Of a stretch of DNA of 64,000 nt, positions 1 to 13,123 are shown piece by piece. How positions within the stretch are numbered: position 1 is the first letter of the stretch; each line of letters starts with the position of its first letter. A program made the position numbers and the translations under genes. The DNA comes from Pyropia yezoensis (taxonomy: Eukaryota; Rhodophyta; Bangiophyceae; Bangiales; Bangiaceae), in NCBI GenBank assembly GCA_009829735.1, contig CM020619.1, positions 25,569,554-25,633,553 of the forward strand. The letters run 5' to 3'. The notes under the pieces are model-generated. The model saw nothing but the letters and a program-made list of their open reading frames with translations, did no database searches and was not told the origin of the DNA.

Positions 1-238
1 CTCCAGACGGGCAACCCAAGAGGAGCCCGAAAAGCTCTGGGAGCGGTCTTGAGCCAGGCGCATCTGGTCCGCCGCGTGCAGAAGCCGGGGGAACTCGATC
101 CGCCTCCGCCGTGGCGACCGACGCCGGAACCGACACCCGAGGAACCGGAGGCAGGGGAGGGGCACGGCCGCCCGAGCTCTCCTCTGCAACACTCGCCGCC
201 GGAGCCGCGGGCCCAACCAGGATCTCGGAGCTGGACAT
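1..238 (-). pseudogene. Start of the retrotransposon antisense reading frame (partial, internally deleted)
   Basis: The frame starts with ATG at 238 (minus strand), in the same context as the start at 36688 in the outer element. The first residues (MSSSEI, then Ala/Val/Ser-rich) are close to that copy. After about 55 residues it jumps to the part of the protein containing HAADQMRLA, so about 190 bp are missing relative to the other copy. It then runs off the window edge. Function is unknown. It matters as an independent copy showing that the antisense frame belongs to the element. Confidence 0.6.
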
Positions 239-765
239 GACGTCCAGAATCCGGGGGAACGAGAAGGTCAAGGTGAAGGAGCGGGGGGGCAGGAATGGAA
301 AAGGTGGTCGCGCTCGGGGTGAAGACGCTCGACCTCGGCACCGGTGTCGATGTGGTCGAGGCTGTGGATGGTGGCACCTGGTACGGCCCGAGGACGTGCC
401 GGCCTAGGGAGGGAGCTATGAAGCATCCCTGGGCCCGACTCGACGCTGACCCGGGATGGCGGCCAGAGGGCACCAGGTGCCAGAACACGCCCGCCGTGTG
501 GTGATGGTTGGCGGCCGTGGCCCGTGCCCGGCACTGGGATGCGGTGGACTACGCTACCCACACGTGAGAGAGGGATTTCTGATGGGTTTTTGCATATTTG
601 TGACGGACTTGATTTGAAAGAACTTGAGTGTGAGATTAGTGAATGGGAATAGAATTAGTAGTCATAGTGGCCCCCGACCTGACGAGGTTAGACTCGGGTC
701 GGGGCCACTCGGGGGTACGGAGGGGGGGGCTACCTGGCCAACGTGCCGAGGTAAAGTTCGGTATC
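1..765 (+). mobile_element. LTR-retrotransposon end fragment, same family as the outer element at 36.2 kb
   Basis: Read on the minus strand, this stretch matches 36174-37110 nearly throughout, including the AT-richer block (560-660), the tract with GGTCGGGG-type palindromic words (660-730) and the start of the antisense reading frame. Similarity stops at about 765 and about 36174, just after the shared word GTGCCGAGGT, so this marks the element end. Orientation is opposite to the 36-kb copy, so pol would lie on plus, to the left of the window edge. An internal deletion of about 190 bp relative to the other copy falls within the antisense frame near position 75. The LTR length cannot be fixed because no second LTR of this family is visible. 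Confidence 0.8.
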
Positions 766-2239
766 CCGATTGGTAAGACGTACGCTCCATTTCCCCCCAG
801 GCCGGTACCAATTTGTACCATATTCAAGTTGGTAGTTAATACTGGGAAAGCATCATGTTAGCCTCAGCTGCAGTCTGCTCCACCAGTCACCAGTGGACGA
901 ACGAGCCGCATTCGTTCTGCAGCGCATTACGTCCTCTAGGCTGGAGTTTTACCGCACTCCAGCTGCCCTCCTTGCCACACCCGCCACAGCCCCTTGCCAA
1001 TAAGCCGTGGCGCACGTCCAGCAAGGGACGCCACGGTGATTCAGCGTGGGTGTTTGTCCGGATAACTCCTCCCAAATAGCAACGTTTGTGCTCTCGGAAT
1101 GAAAGCGTGCCCAGTAGAGAGGACCCGCATATTGCCCGCACCTCGTTGCAACACGCCGCTCTTCGCGACCGCGGCTGCTTGCCCGCCTGCCTCCCTGTCC
1201 ATCCTCACACTCCAGTCACACTTCCGCAGCCCTCTTCACAACGCAGAGCACAACTATTTCCATGTGGGAGGCGTTTCGGCGTACGAACAACCGCGACGTG
1301 CGGGGTGATGTAAGGGCATGCAAGTACTGGGTGACCTACTGCATTGCATGTGAGGCGGCGTACGCCAAGTACCTGGAGGCTGTGTGTGAAGAACGACCGA
1401 CACTTGGGGAGCCCTCGACGTACTCGCGGTGGGTGTCAGCTACCTGTGCCAGCCAATAGGGCGACGGGGTGCGGAGAAGAGGATGGGAATCGAGACTGTG
1501 GTGGGTCTGGGGAAGAGGATGTCGCGATGTCTGTCGTGATCGAGGGGGGCTCAAAAGGGTTAACGTCGTCTTTGGTCTCTATCTGTGGTTACCCCTCTGG
1601 TGTCCCCCGGTGTCGCCGACACCCACGTACTATATACTCGCGTCGGAGCACCCGAGGTGCCTCAAAGCATGCGTTTCCCCGTCGCGCCGCCGGTAGGCAC
1701 TAAACGGCCCAAGAACAAAGGATGGCTCTGAGAACAAAGTATGGGTGGGCGTTTGCACTAAAGAGTGCAGCCCCAGTTTGCCCCAAACGAAGAAGGTCCG
1801 GCGTGCGGCGCCAAGTGCGTGGCTCCAGCCGGCTCCAATCGCCAGTCAGTCCGGAGGTCCGAGAGGCGTGTAAGCACGGTTCGATCGAGTCGATCGAATC
1901 TGTCAGCCGGCTAGCCAGTCACATCGCTGAAATACTGCAGCGAGGACAGTCTAACGGACTCGCCAGCTGTGGCAAATGTGGCTCGTCATGGATGCTGACG
2001 GTGGCGCCTTTCGACAGGCCATTGTAGGCTGTCCATGGCTGCGGTCATGCGGCCGGCGGCCACCGTAAGACAGCGGCTGACTCATCGTGAGTCTGGAAGG
2101 CATTCCGCTTCAGGCCCCACAAGACATGTAGTGGACTCATGCTGCCAGTAGTTGGTTCGGCAGGATCCGTAAGAAGAGGTCCCATACATTTTCCTTTCGG
2201 TAGTAGGCATGGAATTGGGGGAAAATCCTTACACAGCGG
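766..2239. other. No recognisable gene
   Basis: Mixed-composition sequence with only short open frames on both strands. I see no conserved domain, RNA gene or repeat here. Confidence 0.5.
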
Positions 2240-3355
2240 GCTCCACTTGGGTCTCGCCTGGCGGGGCCCGGTCGCCTGCCCGTCTACAGCCCGCGGGGCT
2301 CACGCACGCTCGCGAGAAACCTGGGATGGCGCACGACGGTGTTGTCGAGGCTCGCGGCTCGCACATGGCCGCTCACAACACGCCTTGTTTGAATGACGGC
2401 GGGGAGGATGACCACTCGCGAGCGTGCGGGACGGCGCGGCCGAGGGCCTTCCTCGCTTCGGTTGTGGACGGCGCGGCCCGGTCTGGCGCTGGCACTCAGC
2501 CGGCCGGGGCTGCGCACGGCCGCGGGAACCTCTTGACGGCGAGTGACGGCGCCGTCGGGGCCCGCGAGCCACACGTGTCCGCCGACCGCGCGCCTGAATG
2601 TTATCGGGGGGGGCGGAAAAACCAAAAGGTGGGGGATGAAAGCGCATTAATTGGCCCCGTTTCCTATCGCCTCCCCTTTCGCGGGGTCCCGTTTTCTACC
2701 GTCTTCCAGCAGGCGGGAGCCGCCCATGTCCGCAGATATGTTGGGATGGCGCGCGACGGCGCTGTCGGGACTCGCGAGCCGCACGGGTCTGCCGCATTCC
2801 TACTCGAAAGCTATTGGGCCGGGGAGGCCTACCAAATGATTGTGTATGCGACGGCGTGGACGGGCTCTGTCGCCTTTCGTCCACATGAGAGCGGTACCCA
2901 GTCGCCTGCTGGCTTCCAGCCTGCGGGGGCCATTAATGGCGCGGGTACCTCGCCAGCGCACGCGATGGCCCCGTAGGGTCTCGTGGACAGCACGTGTCTT
3001 CGGACCTCCCGCCCCATCATTTCGGGGCGGGGAGGTGGGCTCAGTGGTCGTGGATGCTACGGCGTGGACGAGCACCGTCCCCATTCGGTTCTCCCAGGGT
3101 GGTACCCAGTCGCTCGCCCGCTTTCCGCCGGCGGGGGCCAACCATGGCCACGGACACCCTGAAATCGCGCGTGACGGCGCCGTCGGGGCTTGCGGTCGGT
3201 TGGGCTCTCCAATGTCCCTGCCTGAGCACTGTCAGCGCGGAGTGAAGTTACCCGAGTCGTTTTATGCGACGGGGCGGTGAGTCTACTACGGTCCTCGACG
3301 GCGGGGCCTCGTCGCCCGCCGGCTTCCAGACGGCGGGGATCATGCTCGCGCAAGG
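2240..3355 (+). repeat. Diverged tandem array, period about 210 bp, at least five units
   Basis: A core resembling GCGCGACGGCGCTGTCGGG recurs at about 2330, 2543, 2751, 2955 and 3168, giving spacings of 213, 208, 204 and 213. Each unit also carries a GCGGGGGCC-type block about 50 bases upstream and a GGGGAGG-type block downstream. A partial sixth unit begins near 3290. Because 210 is a multiple of three, parts of the array read as about 70-residue protein repeats (words such as RDGAVG and REPHGSA). Stops interrupt that reading and I do not treat it as a gene. A nucleosome-scale satellite is the simplest description. Confidence 0.7.
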
Positions 3356-4630
3356 GGCTCGCTCCCCCCCCCGACCGAACTCCGCTTCACTCGTCGAGGG
3401 GCGAAAGCCGTTGCTCAAGGGTCGTCTTCAGGGTGCCGCAATGCCCCCGCGCAGTGGGCGAAGTGGAACTCCTGACAACGCCGTGAGCGGGAAGTATAGC
3501 CGCGGCCGAAAGCGCGTTCGGTCGCGCACATTCTCTGCTCGTGCTGGGTCGCCCGTGCGATGAGCGTCGCGGGACTTCACCCCGGAGCAGCGGCGAGACC
3601 ACGCGCCCAGCACTTCGCGAGGCGCATGCAACGGCTCACCGTTAGCACGGATGTCTTGCCCGCACGACCGTGGCGTGCGAGCCTCTGACTGCGATCGTGG
3701 CCCGATTGGACGGCCGTGGCACCCCTTTCCTGCGAAGCCGCGTCGGAACTACGAGGAGAGGTTATATTGTCAGTCATTTCCAGCCTGTCGGCGTGGGTCG
3801 CCTTCGGGTGGCGGACGCAGATCTTTTACGGATCACTTCGAATCCGACCCCCGCCGACGCGGCTGAGAGCGAGCTGTCTCGGGCTGCGCACACGTGTGCC
3901 CCTCCAGCATCTGCACAGGACGTAGATCCGGACTTCTGGCAGGCGCTGACGGCAGTGGAGGCCTGGCTCGTGTTGCGGGCCTCGTTTGTGGCGCGATTTT
4001 AGGGCCCAGACGGTGTGCTCAGTAAACAAGGTGGTCTCTTTCTGAGGGACCGGAAGAGGAGCCCTCTTGTGGTTAAGAGGCTCGTCGTTCATATTCGGGG
4101 GAGAGCGACAGCTCGATCTGGGCTGTGGTGTTCCGAGGGTTGAGGGTCATAACCCCTGGGAAGCCGTTGTACCCTCCCACTGCCACAATCATCTTGGACC
4201 CTCGCCAGTGCGACAGCCGATCCCACGAGGTCCTGGACGAACTGATGTGGGCTCTTGTATCCTGCATCAGTAAAGACGACGTCACCCACAGCCGGCACGT
4301 GGGCGGCCAGGCACGTCTCCGCGCGCTGAAGACGGTGTATCCATCCATGGTGGACCGTGAACCTGTGCATCTGTCAGATTTCGGCTGACATGCCTTTGCT
4401 GCGTTGCTTGTTTTATTCTTGCTTTTGATGCCGGACGGTTCGAATGATTTGCTATATTCGGTTTCCCCCGACTATTGGTCTGGGGCAGTCGCGGAGGCAG
4501 AGTTTTCCCGCGCCGCACTTCCCTTTTATTGAGACTGGCCTCGCTGGCGACCACGCTTTCCACCGTGAGTCGGCGTCGCTTCTGTCGGTGGCGTTGACCA
4601 CCGCCCGCGCCCGGCCGGCTTGCTTGCCGC
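3356..4630. other. No recognisable gene
   Basis: Moderately GC-rich sequence with short overlapping open frames in several frames and no domain I recognise. Confidence 0.45.
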
Positions 4631-4639
4631 CCCCATCGG

Positions 4640-4815
4640 CGGGGTACGACGAAGGCGACGGACGGGGCGACGGCGGGGACGGCGACGATGGCAGCGGCAG
4701 GGCCCGCGAGAGTGGCGATGATGGCCGTGACCGACACGATGGCAGCGATGGAGGGGGACAGCGTCTCGGTAACGGCGGGATCGGCGACGATGGCAGCGAT
4801 GGAGGGCGCTAGCGC
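4640..4815. repeat. Short GCGACGATGGCAGCG minisatellite
   Basis: Words such as GGCGACGATGGCAGCG and GATGGCAGCGATGGAGGG recur several times at 4680-4810. Read on the minus strand the repeat gives a hydrophobic Ala/Val/Ile-rich string, which continues in another frame toward 5100. This hydrophobicity follows from the repeat composition, and I do not call a membrane protein. Confidence 0.5.
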
Positions 4816-7800
4816 GGCGGAGATGCCGGTAAATGGCGAGAATGGTTCCTACTTCGAGGACGACCACGATGGCGGCAACGAGCGGCACGCTGTCGTCGGC
4901 TTGCCATGCAGCGTGGCTCATGCATATGGCGGCGACGGGCGGGACAGTGAAAGCCGCAGCACTGTGAGGGGCGGCGCCAACGCTGGCGCCCCCGTGCCTC
5001 ACGCCATGTGTGCTGCCAAGCACCGCGACGGAAACTCCGTTGTCGAACGCGGTAGCCGTCAAGGCGAGGGCGGTCGACACTGTGAGGACAGTCAACGACG
5101 CCCCCCAGCGGTCGCAGCCGCCCGCTGGGTGGCGTTTTGTTCCGACAAGAACAAATTTATTGATAATTTGAGTCGTTGTTTGCCTCCTATCAGTGGATGT
5201 GCATTTCAATCCATTTATTGCTGCTACAGGTGCCGGAAAAAGAAATACAGTTCTCTCATTTTCGGCCGATCCGGACAAGAATGAGACCAACTGCCCACTG
5301 ACCAATAAAGTGCCTCCAGGGAGGGCTTTTGGACAAGAGAGAGTTCCGCACCAGCCTCCATTGTTGTGCGAACAAGACCATCTGCCACTTTTTCCGGGAA
5401 TCCGAGCACATGGAGGGAACAACTCGAGTGAGACAGACTCCCAAGGCAAGCTGAAAAAAAGCTCCGCAGAGGAACGAGCCGAGGTGGAGCAAATCTCTGG
5501 CGATCCCAGCCAATAGAGCAACAACGTGTTCACCAATCAGCGATCGGGAGGAGGCCTCATGAGGCTGCAGCCGAACATCAGCTTCGTGCGATCGGGCCTC
5601 CAGTGTCCACTCTACTGACCCGATTGATTCATCTCTTTTGGATTGGTAGCAGCGCACTTTGCTCAGCCCTGGGATGCACGGCACAGCTATTTTTGGCCAG
5701 GAGCGCTTCGCGGGCATGCTCCGCCAGTGACACCCAATCAACGAACAGGATAACTATGAACTTGAACCATCCTTTGGACCTTCGCTGGGTCAGAAACGCG
5801 GGCTTTATTGTTCATGACTTAATCCTCAGGATAGCATTTTGTCATCCATTTTAGCGTTGGAACAGATACTAGAGCACGCGATTGGCTCGCCCTCAGCTGC
5901 TTGCAGGCGATTGGCTTATACAGTTGCTGATGAAGAGTTTTTCTTTTCCGGATCAGTCAAAGTTGGGAGAACGGGAATAACGTCGTCAGAGCGCTCCTCG
6001 CGCTGCCCAAGAGCACTCCCTACTTCAAGCGATTCCTGCTTCGCCGTTTGGAGGTACCTCACGTCTCCTTTTGTGCAGTGTCCACGGAGCGTCCTACATG
6101 AAAGCCCATCCTTGCGGCGAGGGCAAAAATAGGGGACGGGGGCGGTCCGCCCAGCGCCAGCGCGAGAGTTTGTCTGGCAAGACCGCCGGCGCCATCCAGA
6201 CTGCCGCCGCGGCCGTGTATGGCAGCTTCATCGGGGGACTGGTAAGAGGTGTGCGGGGAGTGGCCACCGCCCACCCGAGAACGTCGGTCGCATGTCAACC
6301 ACGCGTATCAGGCCATACACCGACGCTCCCCGTGGAAGCGCGTTCCCACGTTGAGACCCTCGTGTCGTGCAACACGTGCGCTCTTCCATCTCGACAACAA
6401 AGCTTAATCTCTTTCATGACGGCAAGCCTCCCCAGTTCTATCGTGAGGATGGCTGTGCTGCCCCTTCACTCTCCGGTCCGTAAGTTTTGCGCAGTCCTGG
6501 CATTATGATTGTGCGAGAGGTGGGTTTGATTTATATGAAATGGCCGAGATGCGCGGTTTGCTAGACAGGCCAAAATTCGCGGCTTTCCCAACCGGCCGGG
6601 ACCCCCTCCTGCCGCTGCCGTGGACAACGATGCACTCCAGAGGTACAAAGGGTACCTGCTAGAAGGAACGGGCCAGGGAACCCCACGCGCGCTTGTCCAC
6701 CTCAGAGTCCGAAGCAAAGGTAAAAGGCTTTTGCCCAAGGGGAAGCAGAAACCCCAAGCGACGTTGTTTTACAAGAGGGACATCGTTGGGACCCCGGGCC
6801 AAGCCCCTAACAACCCTCCAAAGGGCCCCTCAGGTGACCTCCTAGGCGCCCTCCCCAGCGGCCCCGCCCAGCGGGCCAAGTGCCAGCATGCACCCCGTCA
6901 ACACCGGAGCGCAGCGACGCAACCGCTACAATAATTCCTCGAAAGAAAAGCAAGCGAAAATCCCGCTCGCACAGATGCAATCCGCCCAAAAAACACAATG
7001 GGTGAAAAAGGACAAACAGCACGAAGACACAATAGAAAATTCGAGAAGAGACACATGCATAGAGAAACACTAAAATCCAAGGCCACCAAGTCGAGGGGGG
7101 TACAACCGCCTCCCTCAGCTAGTCCACAACGGACGACCAGCAAGGCCCGCCATTCCGTGACAACCGACCAGTGATCCGCTGGCGCCCCAACGTAGGCCAG
7201 CATCCCGCGGGAGAAACGAGGGCCTCAAACGCCACGAAGAGGAAGAGATGAGATATGATTCTAATGTTCAGCGGGGACGCTTACGCTCTGTGACGGTGCT
7301 GAACCGTGCAGAACTAACGTGGCTGTTGCCAACCAAAAACGCGGACAACGAGATGCGCTGTGTGATAGGTAGCGCGCTCTCGGGCCGTCAGTTTGGTGCG
7401 CAGAAAAACACGCCCTCTCCGCGCTCATGAATGCTTGAATAGCACAATGTTAAGCCCCTCCTGGCCATAATTATTGCCTGAACATTCTCGCCCCAGACCA
7501 CGCCCTTTTGTGCTGGCGTGTAGTGCTTGACCAAGTGAATCACGCGCATGAAATGACGAATAACATGCACTCTCAATCACGCGAAGGGCGTGACATACAA
7601 GCCTATTCGAAAGAGCTCGTGCAATTCTTGGAGAATTGCTTTTGTGCCTTTCTGGAGACTTTTTCCTTGCATGTTCTGCGGCTTTCATTTATAACATAAC
7701 ATTGTCTCTTCATTCTCATGTTATCATTATGCACTCATTGTGTTGGTATGTGGTCATACGCAGGTTCAGTCATCCTCCAATCGTGCTGCCATGGACCTCG

Positions 7801-10800
7801 ACTGCAGCCCAGGGCACCTCTCCTTATGCTCAGTTGCATGCACCACGAATCAGCATCGCGTCGCCCCTTGCCTGTTGGTCATTTCGCGACGGTGCACACC
7901 CGCTTCTCACGATACCCCGTATGAACCGCCCTCAGTTACCGCTATTTTGCACCGGGGTGGTTGCCCACGATGGTGATCGGTGACTCTCACATAGCTATTG
8001 GGGCTCCGGCCAGGACATCATCGGCTCGCGTCGCAGAACAAGAAATACACGGCTGAGCTGTTCACTGCTCCTGGAAGCCCGAACCTTTCACCACTGCTGT
8101 AACAATCACGAGAATCACAAGCAGCTCAACGCCGCTAACGAAGGGACGACAATGCCCTTCTCTCACACGCTTGGCTTATCCCACAGCATGTACGGCCTCC
8201 AGCCAGCAGGCACAACAAGACGGTCGCGGCTGCGTTACCCGGTAGGTGGCCACAACGCATCGCTGACCCCCGAAACGACAGCGGTGGAGCTCACCTCTTT
8301 CGCCGCTTTGCCAGAATCAAAGCGGAAGAGCAGATATATATCAGCTCCGCCTGAAGTCAACAGGAAGTCTCAGTTCAGCTTGTCCATGGCGCCGCTGTCA
8401 TCCCTGGTACACTCGCTCCGCCACGGACGATGTCACCGTTGGACCCATCATTCTCATATACACCTCTTGATGGCCGCTCGTACTTGACCGCATTCTTCTG
8501 GTTCGGAGAGAATAGTGTGATAGCTGCCTTCGCGCCATGCCTGATCGAGAGTACCCTTCTTCGTCTTCTCTATGGGCTTAGAGCTTCGTTCCAACCAATA
8601 TTTTGAGCATAAGCCTCGGTCACACCTCATCTGCGACTGCATCGGGATCGTCCGACTCCCAGGGAGCTGCCGAAGGATAACATCTGTCAGCAACCACGAA
8701 AAGTAATAGCTCGTAAAAAGAACACCTGTCAATTCTAAGCCAAGCTTGTCTATCTCAGAAAGAGAACTCGAAGAGGCGAACTTTAGTTTCAACGAAAACG
8801 GACAAGAAGGCTCTTGTGCGTGAATTACCTGCAGACGACGGCCAGTATGAATCTGCATGACCTCTGAACGCGCCCAATTAAAAATCGGCGTCCGGGGTCA
8901 GAAATCACGCTCCAGAGTAGTGCGAGAATGACAATGAAGCCCAGGACACGATATCAGGGATGTGACAGCTCTTCGCCGATGGGCAGGCGGAGTGGGACTT
9001 GTTGGCAGATGATAGTATCATCGTGCACACCCAAACGCTCTATGAGCTCCTCTTTCATAAATCCTTTTCTCCCATTTTGTCGTCGATGCCTAACCATGTT
9101 TCTTGGGATAGCAAAGCCAGTAGTTTGTCATAAGCCACCTACACTGTTCGCGAAGATGAATGGAATGATACATTTCGGGGTGGAATGTACAAAAAGATCA
9201 CTACGTGCTGTAATTATCTGTTGAACTATCTTTTCGTGTTCTTCCGAAACAGTGGAAAGGGAGTGACAGATGCCGTTCGCGGATTTTAAAAAAAAGCCTT
9301 TACATGGTGGACTGTGAAAAGACGCACTCTATGTCTACCGGTATGGACGATTCATCTGAGTGTTCTGCTGATATTTTTGCGTTCTGCACGAGGCGTTCTC
9401 TAGTCGAGAAACCTTTCGATGAGTCCTTCTACGTACGTCAACTAGGACAAAGTTTTGCAGCAGTCGACATCTTGATGATTATTGTGAATCGTAAGTCCTG
9501 CTGAATCAGTGTGTAATCGAACGCATGATGCCCTCATCGTCATCAGGTGGCGAGCGTGCGTGTCGAACATTCGATAGAGAAGCCAACCAATGACGGCGGT
9601 TGGATTTCTACCTCCGATACGGACACTTGTCGTACAAGCAAAGCTGCTGTCTCTTTCTTGGCATTGTCCCCCTTTTCTCCAAAAGCATGCCACATTGCCC
9701 GCTAGGAACAGTCATTTTGTTCGTCCAGAGCGCCTGCCAACAGTCGACGAGCGCTTTCCCTCCGTAGTCCATTTTCAGATCGGATCACACCACTCACTGA
9801 AAAATAATACTAAGGCCAATCTCAATTCATAAGTCAAGAGGTCGAGGCCCAATCTTCGCAGAACTGTACATTCAAATCTGCCGGCGCCACTAGAGAACGA
9901 CACACATATAGAGAGTGTGAGCGAGGGTGCGCGTCCGGGCGCGGGCAAATGGGTGAAGCCCAGATGGCGAGACTGTTACGGGATGCAAGTACTCGAAACC
10001 TGCATGTGTACCAATAATCAATTATGTATTCATACTCCATGTCAGTACGCACGACGTTTGAAGTCAGGAAATGGAAGCGCTATCCCAAGGACTCGATAGG
10101 CTGATGGCGCACGACCTCGCTGCGCTGCGGGCAGCCCGTAGACTGGCACGGCTAAGGTTAGTCGAGAACTTGTCAACGAGGTCCCCATGTTCACTAAGAG
10201 GTTGGACTCAATTGCCTTGCTGCACGTGGAATCTCGCGTGTCGTAAGCCGAGACCAGATTGGCGCGTACGTCTACAAAGGCGCAATGATAGGAGTAGGAC
10301 TGTGATCGCCGCCAATACGCACAACTGTTACTGGGGTATACGTCGGGTTAGTCGTGGTTGGTACCACACAGCACCCCAGAAAGGGCCGAAATGGTCTAAA
10401 ACGGGCTCAATACAAATAGTTGCGGACGCGTACTTTGAGAACGGCGTGTCCTACACCCTCTCACAGAGGCCATTCTTCCAAATGGGGATAGATCATCTGA
10501 CCAGCATTCTCCTGTCCCCTCCCCCCACGACGCCTCCGGGAGGGGGTGTGCGCCCACGTCACGGTCGCCAGTATACCCGCGGAGTTGTGGAGAGCAATTT
10601 ATCGTGACCTGAGAGCCATCGCGTACCATTGTCATGTCACGTTGCATGTCTGGCGCACCGATCACTACGTTGAGCACGCCCACTATGTTACGAATAGCGC
10701 TGAGAGCGCCTGTCATCTGACCGCGCGGCGGTCGCTGTGGTGGCTACGTCACACACGGAAAATTCTGTACATGATGATTCCTTGACTGCAAAAAATAAAA

Positions 10801-10917
10801 ACGTATCCATGATGATCAATAAAACGCACAAAAAACACTAAAAAACGTAGTGGCTCAATCTTGAACGAAAAGGATTGGGAAAAAAATTCGTTATGTTTTC
10901 GGCAACAATGATCTGGA
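4816..10917. other. Six kilobases without a convincing gene
   Basis: AT content is higher than elsewhere and open frames are short. None shows a domain I recognise, including the longest at 8454-8858 (minus, 134 residues). At 5216-5290 the words TATTGC, GTGCC and TTCGGCCGATCCGGACAAGAA recur in the order seen at the MITE end at 10918. A weak reverse match near 5667-5690 would make a third, badly decayed copy of that family. Confidence 0.4.
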
Positions 10918-10919
10918 TA

Positions 10920-11389
10920 TTGCCATGTGCCGAAATTCGGCCGATCCGAACAAGAACACAAGCGCATGACCAAGAGGTCGAGCCAATCGCTTGCCAGTAG
11001 GTGGGAAGACACCAATACCGTGCTGTGGCGATCAGATCGCTGGAAGCATTTAATTGGCTGCTGCTACCGTGAGGCTCGAACTGACCTCCGCTGGAAAGGA
11101 CACTGTTGTTTTCTCGTCCGATACCGGTCGTATCTCCTCCATCACATGCGGCGTCCCCAGCAGGTCCCAAGAGATCAGTTGTGCAGCTGACAACTGGTGC
11201 CGACGTGGTCGGGAATCTTCTGGAAATCTCAGATCCTCCGTTTGCTCATCAACGGACCCACATGCGGTGCCGTCATTCGTCGGAGGAGCACCAGCTGTCG
11301 TCAAAGGGGCCGTATCTGAGGCATGCCATTGGTCGTTTGCAGTTGGTTTGTGCTTCTGTCCGGATCGGCCAGAACTGGGCACTCAGCAA
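10920..11389. mobile_element. TA-flanked MITE (470 bp), copy 1 of a family
   Basis: The left end begins TTGCCATGTGCC and continues with GGCCGATCCGAACAAGAA. The right end, read on minus, begins TTGCTGAGTGCCC and continues with GGCCGATCCGGACAGAAGCACAAA. The terminal inverted repeats are about 45 bp and imperfect. TA lies immediately outside both ends (10918-10919 and 11390-11391), the target duplication typical of Tc1/mariner-type elements. Internal sequence is collinear with the copy at 12672-13123, for example CTGTTGTTTTCTC and CTGAGGCATGCCATTGG in both. There is no transposase frame, so the element is non-autonomous. Confidence 0.75.
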
Positions 11390-11391
11390 TA

Positions 11392-12669
11392 TGAGCTTGC
11401 AACGAGTACTCTTGACAAACCCTGGCTTTTTGTAGTTGTAATTGCTGTACTGCACTCTTTCTGTTGCTCGCATCAGCCAACATTCCGACAACTATCAATG
11501 CGTTCGATGACAGACTCGAACCGTTCTCTGAAGCGTTCATCCATCGCGCCAAGATTGCGCTGACATCAAGTTGCTGATGTTTTTCTCGAAAGTAATCTCT
11601 GAACAGTGCTGGAAACAATCTCGTAAACTCAACGGGTGTGGGTTGTCCGGCAATTCGAAGGGCGGTCCTTCCAAGTTGACGTCCGAGGCTGATGCGAGCA
11701 GTTTGACTACGTAAAGCACTTTACCTAGCTTTCTCCCACGTCGACAAGAGCAAGAACAAACTGCTTCTGACCAATGATACGCATCAGATGATGCCTCTCT
11801 GGCAGACGTATGATTTAAAACATATTCCCAGTAGCCTAAAGGTGATTCAGATTAACCCTTGATTTTCAATCGTATCGGGCAATGTCCATGATTTGAATCA
11901 ATGCCCCACGATGTTTATTGCTAAAAGAAGATTTTTGTTGGATGCAGAACCGGGTCACTCGACTGGCACGACCCCGTGACCATTAACTTGCCTCTCTCTT
12001 CACATCAAGCTCAGACAGAAGACGACTCACCTGCGCTGCGACGAGCACTCGCTGGCGGGGCGCCCACGCTTCCACTACAGCAGCTCAGGGCCTCCTCGGG
12101 CGCCAGCTGGGACAGGACCCTCGGGAGACAAGTTATCCCCCATGGCAGCCTGTGTACGGAAAGTATCCGAATGCGCCTAGTACGCATACGCGCACTCTAG
12201 CGGGCCAAAATATACGCGAAAGTGTCATGCTCAAACGTACTCTTGCCCGGTGCGCTGGCAGCATCGCCATCGCGGAATTACCATTGTTTCTCGGACGGAT
12301 ATCAGCTGCAATGAGATCAATTGGAGAATTTACGGCATTGAGGAAGCTATTAGTGAGTCTTCGTTCTGACCATTTTGCCAAAAAGAACTGTTGCTGTACG
12401 CTATTTGCGGCATATTTGACAGTGCGCTTGCCAGGTAACATGGAATAAAAATATATGAGGAAAGCGCGCTCTTTTTCAGGCGAGAGTAAAAAAAGTCGCT
12501 TGCTCGCAGTCGACGACAGTCTGGTACGCGGTCGCGGATCTCTGAACTCACCCAAGACTCGTACGCTTGACCAAAAGTGTTACGGTTGACAACCCCTGCT
12601 TTAGATACGTCCAAGCCTCTGGGCTTGGCGGCGCGCAGGATGCAGCAGTCGAAGACATAGGCATTTGTG
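11392..12669. other. No recognisable gene
   Basis: Spacer between two related MITEs. It holds only short open frames. Confidence 0.45.
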
Positions 12670-12671
12670 TA

Positions 12672-13123
12672 TTGCAGTTCCCCGAATTTTGTCGCACGGA
12701 GACAAGAGCAACAGCGTGACAACAAGTCCATGAGCCAACCGCGTGCTCGGAGCTCGCAGCGGACCAATAGCGTGCTGTGGGGCTTTCCTTTCGATCAGGC
12801 GATGATTGGCTGCAGTCGCGGCGGATCGGGTACGGAACGCTGGTTGGTCAGATAGCTGTTGTTTTCTCTCACGATCTTGGCGGATTTCCCTCTATCTCGG
12901 CCCGATCCACTAAAGAGCACTGGGAGAGGTCGCAACTGGTTCCTGGGATGCCTGTTCCCTCTTCGATGTGGGCAGAAATCTTGAGAAAGCCTCAGCTCGC
13001 ACTGTCTCCACACTAACGCGGAGCACTCATTGGCCAATGGTGCGCCATCTGAGGCATGCCATTGGCCTGTTGTGGGTTGGTTCTTGTTACTGTCGCCATG
13101 AGACAAAATTCGGGGTACTGCTA
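12672..13123. mobile_element. TA-flanked MITE (452 bp), copy 2 of the family
   Basis: The left end reads TTGCAGTTCCCCGAATTTTG and the right end, on minus, reads TAGCAGTACCCCGAATTTTG. The inverted repeats are about 45 bp, with TA outside both ends (12670-12671 and 13124-13125). Sequence between the ends is homologous to, and in the same direction as, the element at 10920-11389, with conserved blocks at equal distances from the ends. No coding capacity is seen. The right end lies 150 bp beyond the 3' end of the peptidase gene. Confidence 0.8.

Noticed and set aside
2209..2976. A 255-codon frame with repeated GAVGAREPH-type words
   Set aside because: It follows the 210-bp tandem array and breaks when units change phase. 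No start, domain or splice support.
4526..5536. A 336-codon minus frame with hydrophobic stretches, possible membrane protein
   Set aside because: Hydrophobic words come from the GATGGCAGCG minisatellite, the end becomes His/Arg-rich low complexity, and there is no domain or clean start.
7178..7196. TGGCGCCCCAACGT, resembling a retroviral primer-binding site
   Set aside because: One base differs from known sites and no LTR ends upstream. No element structure is visible around it.
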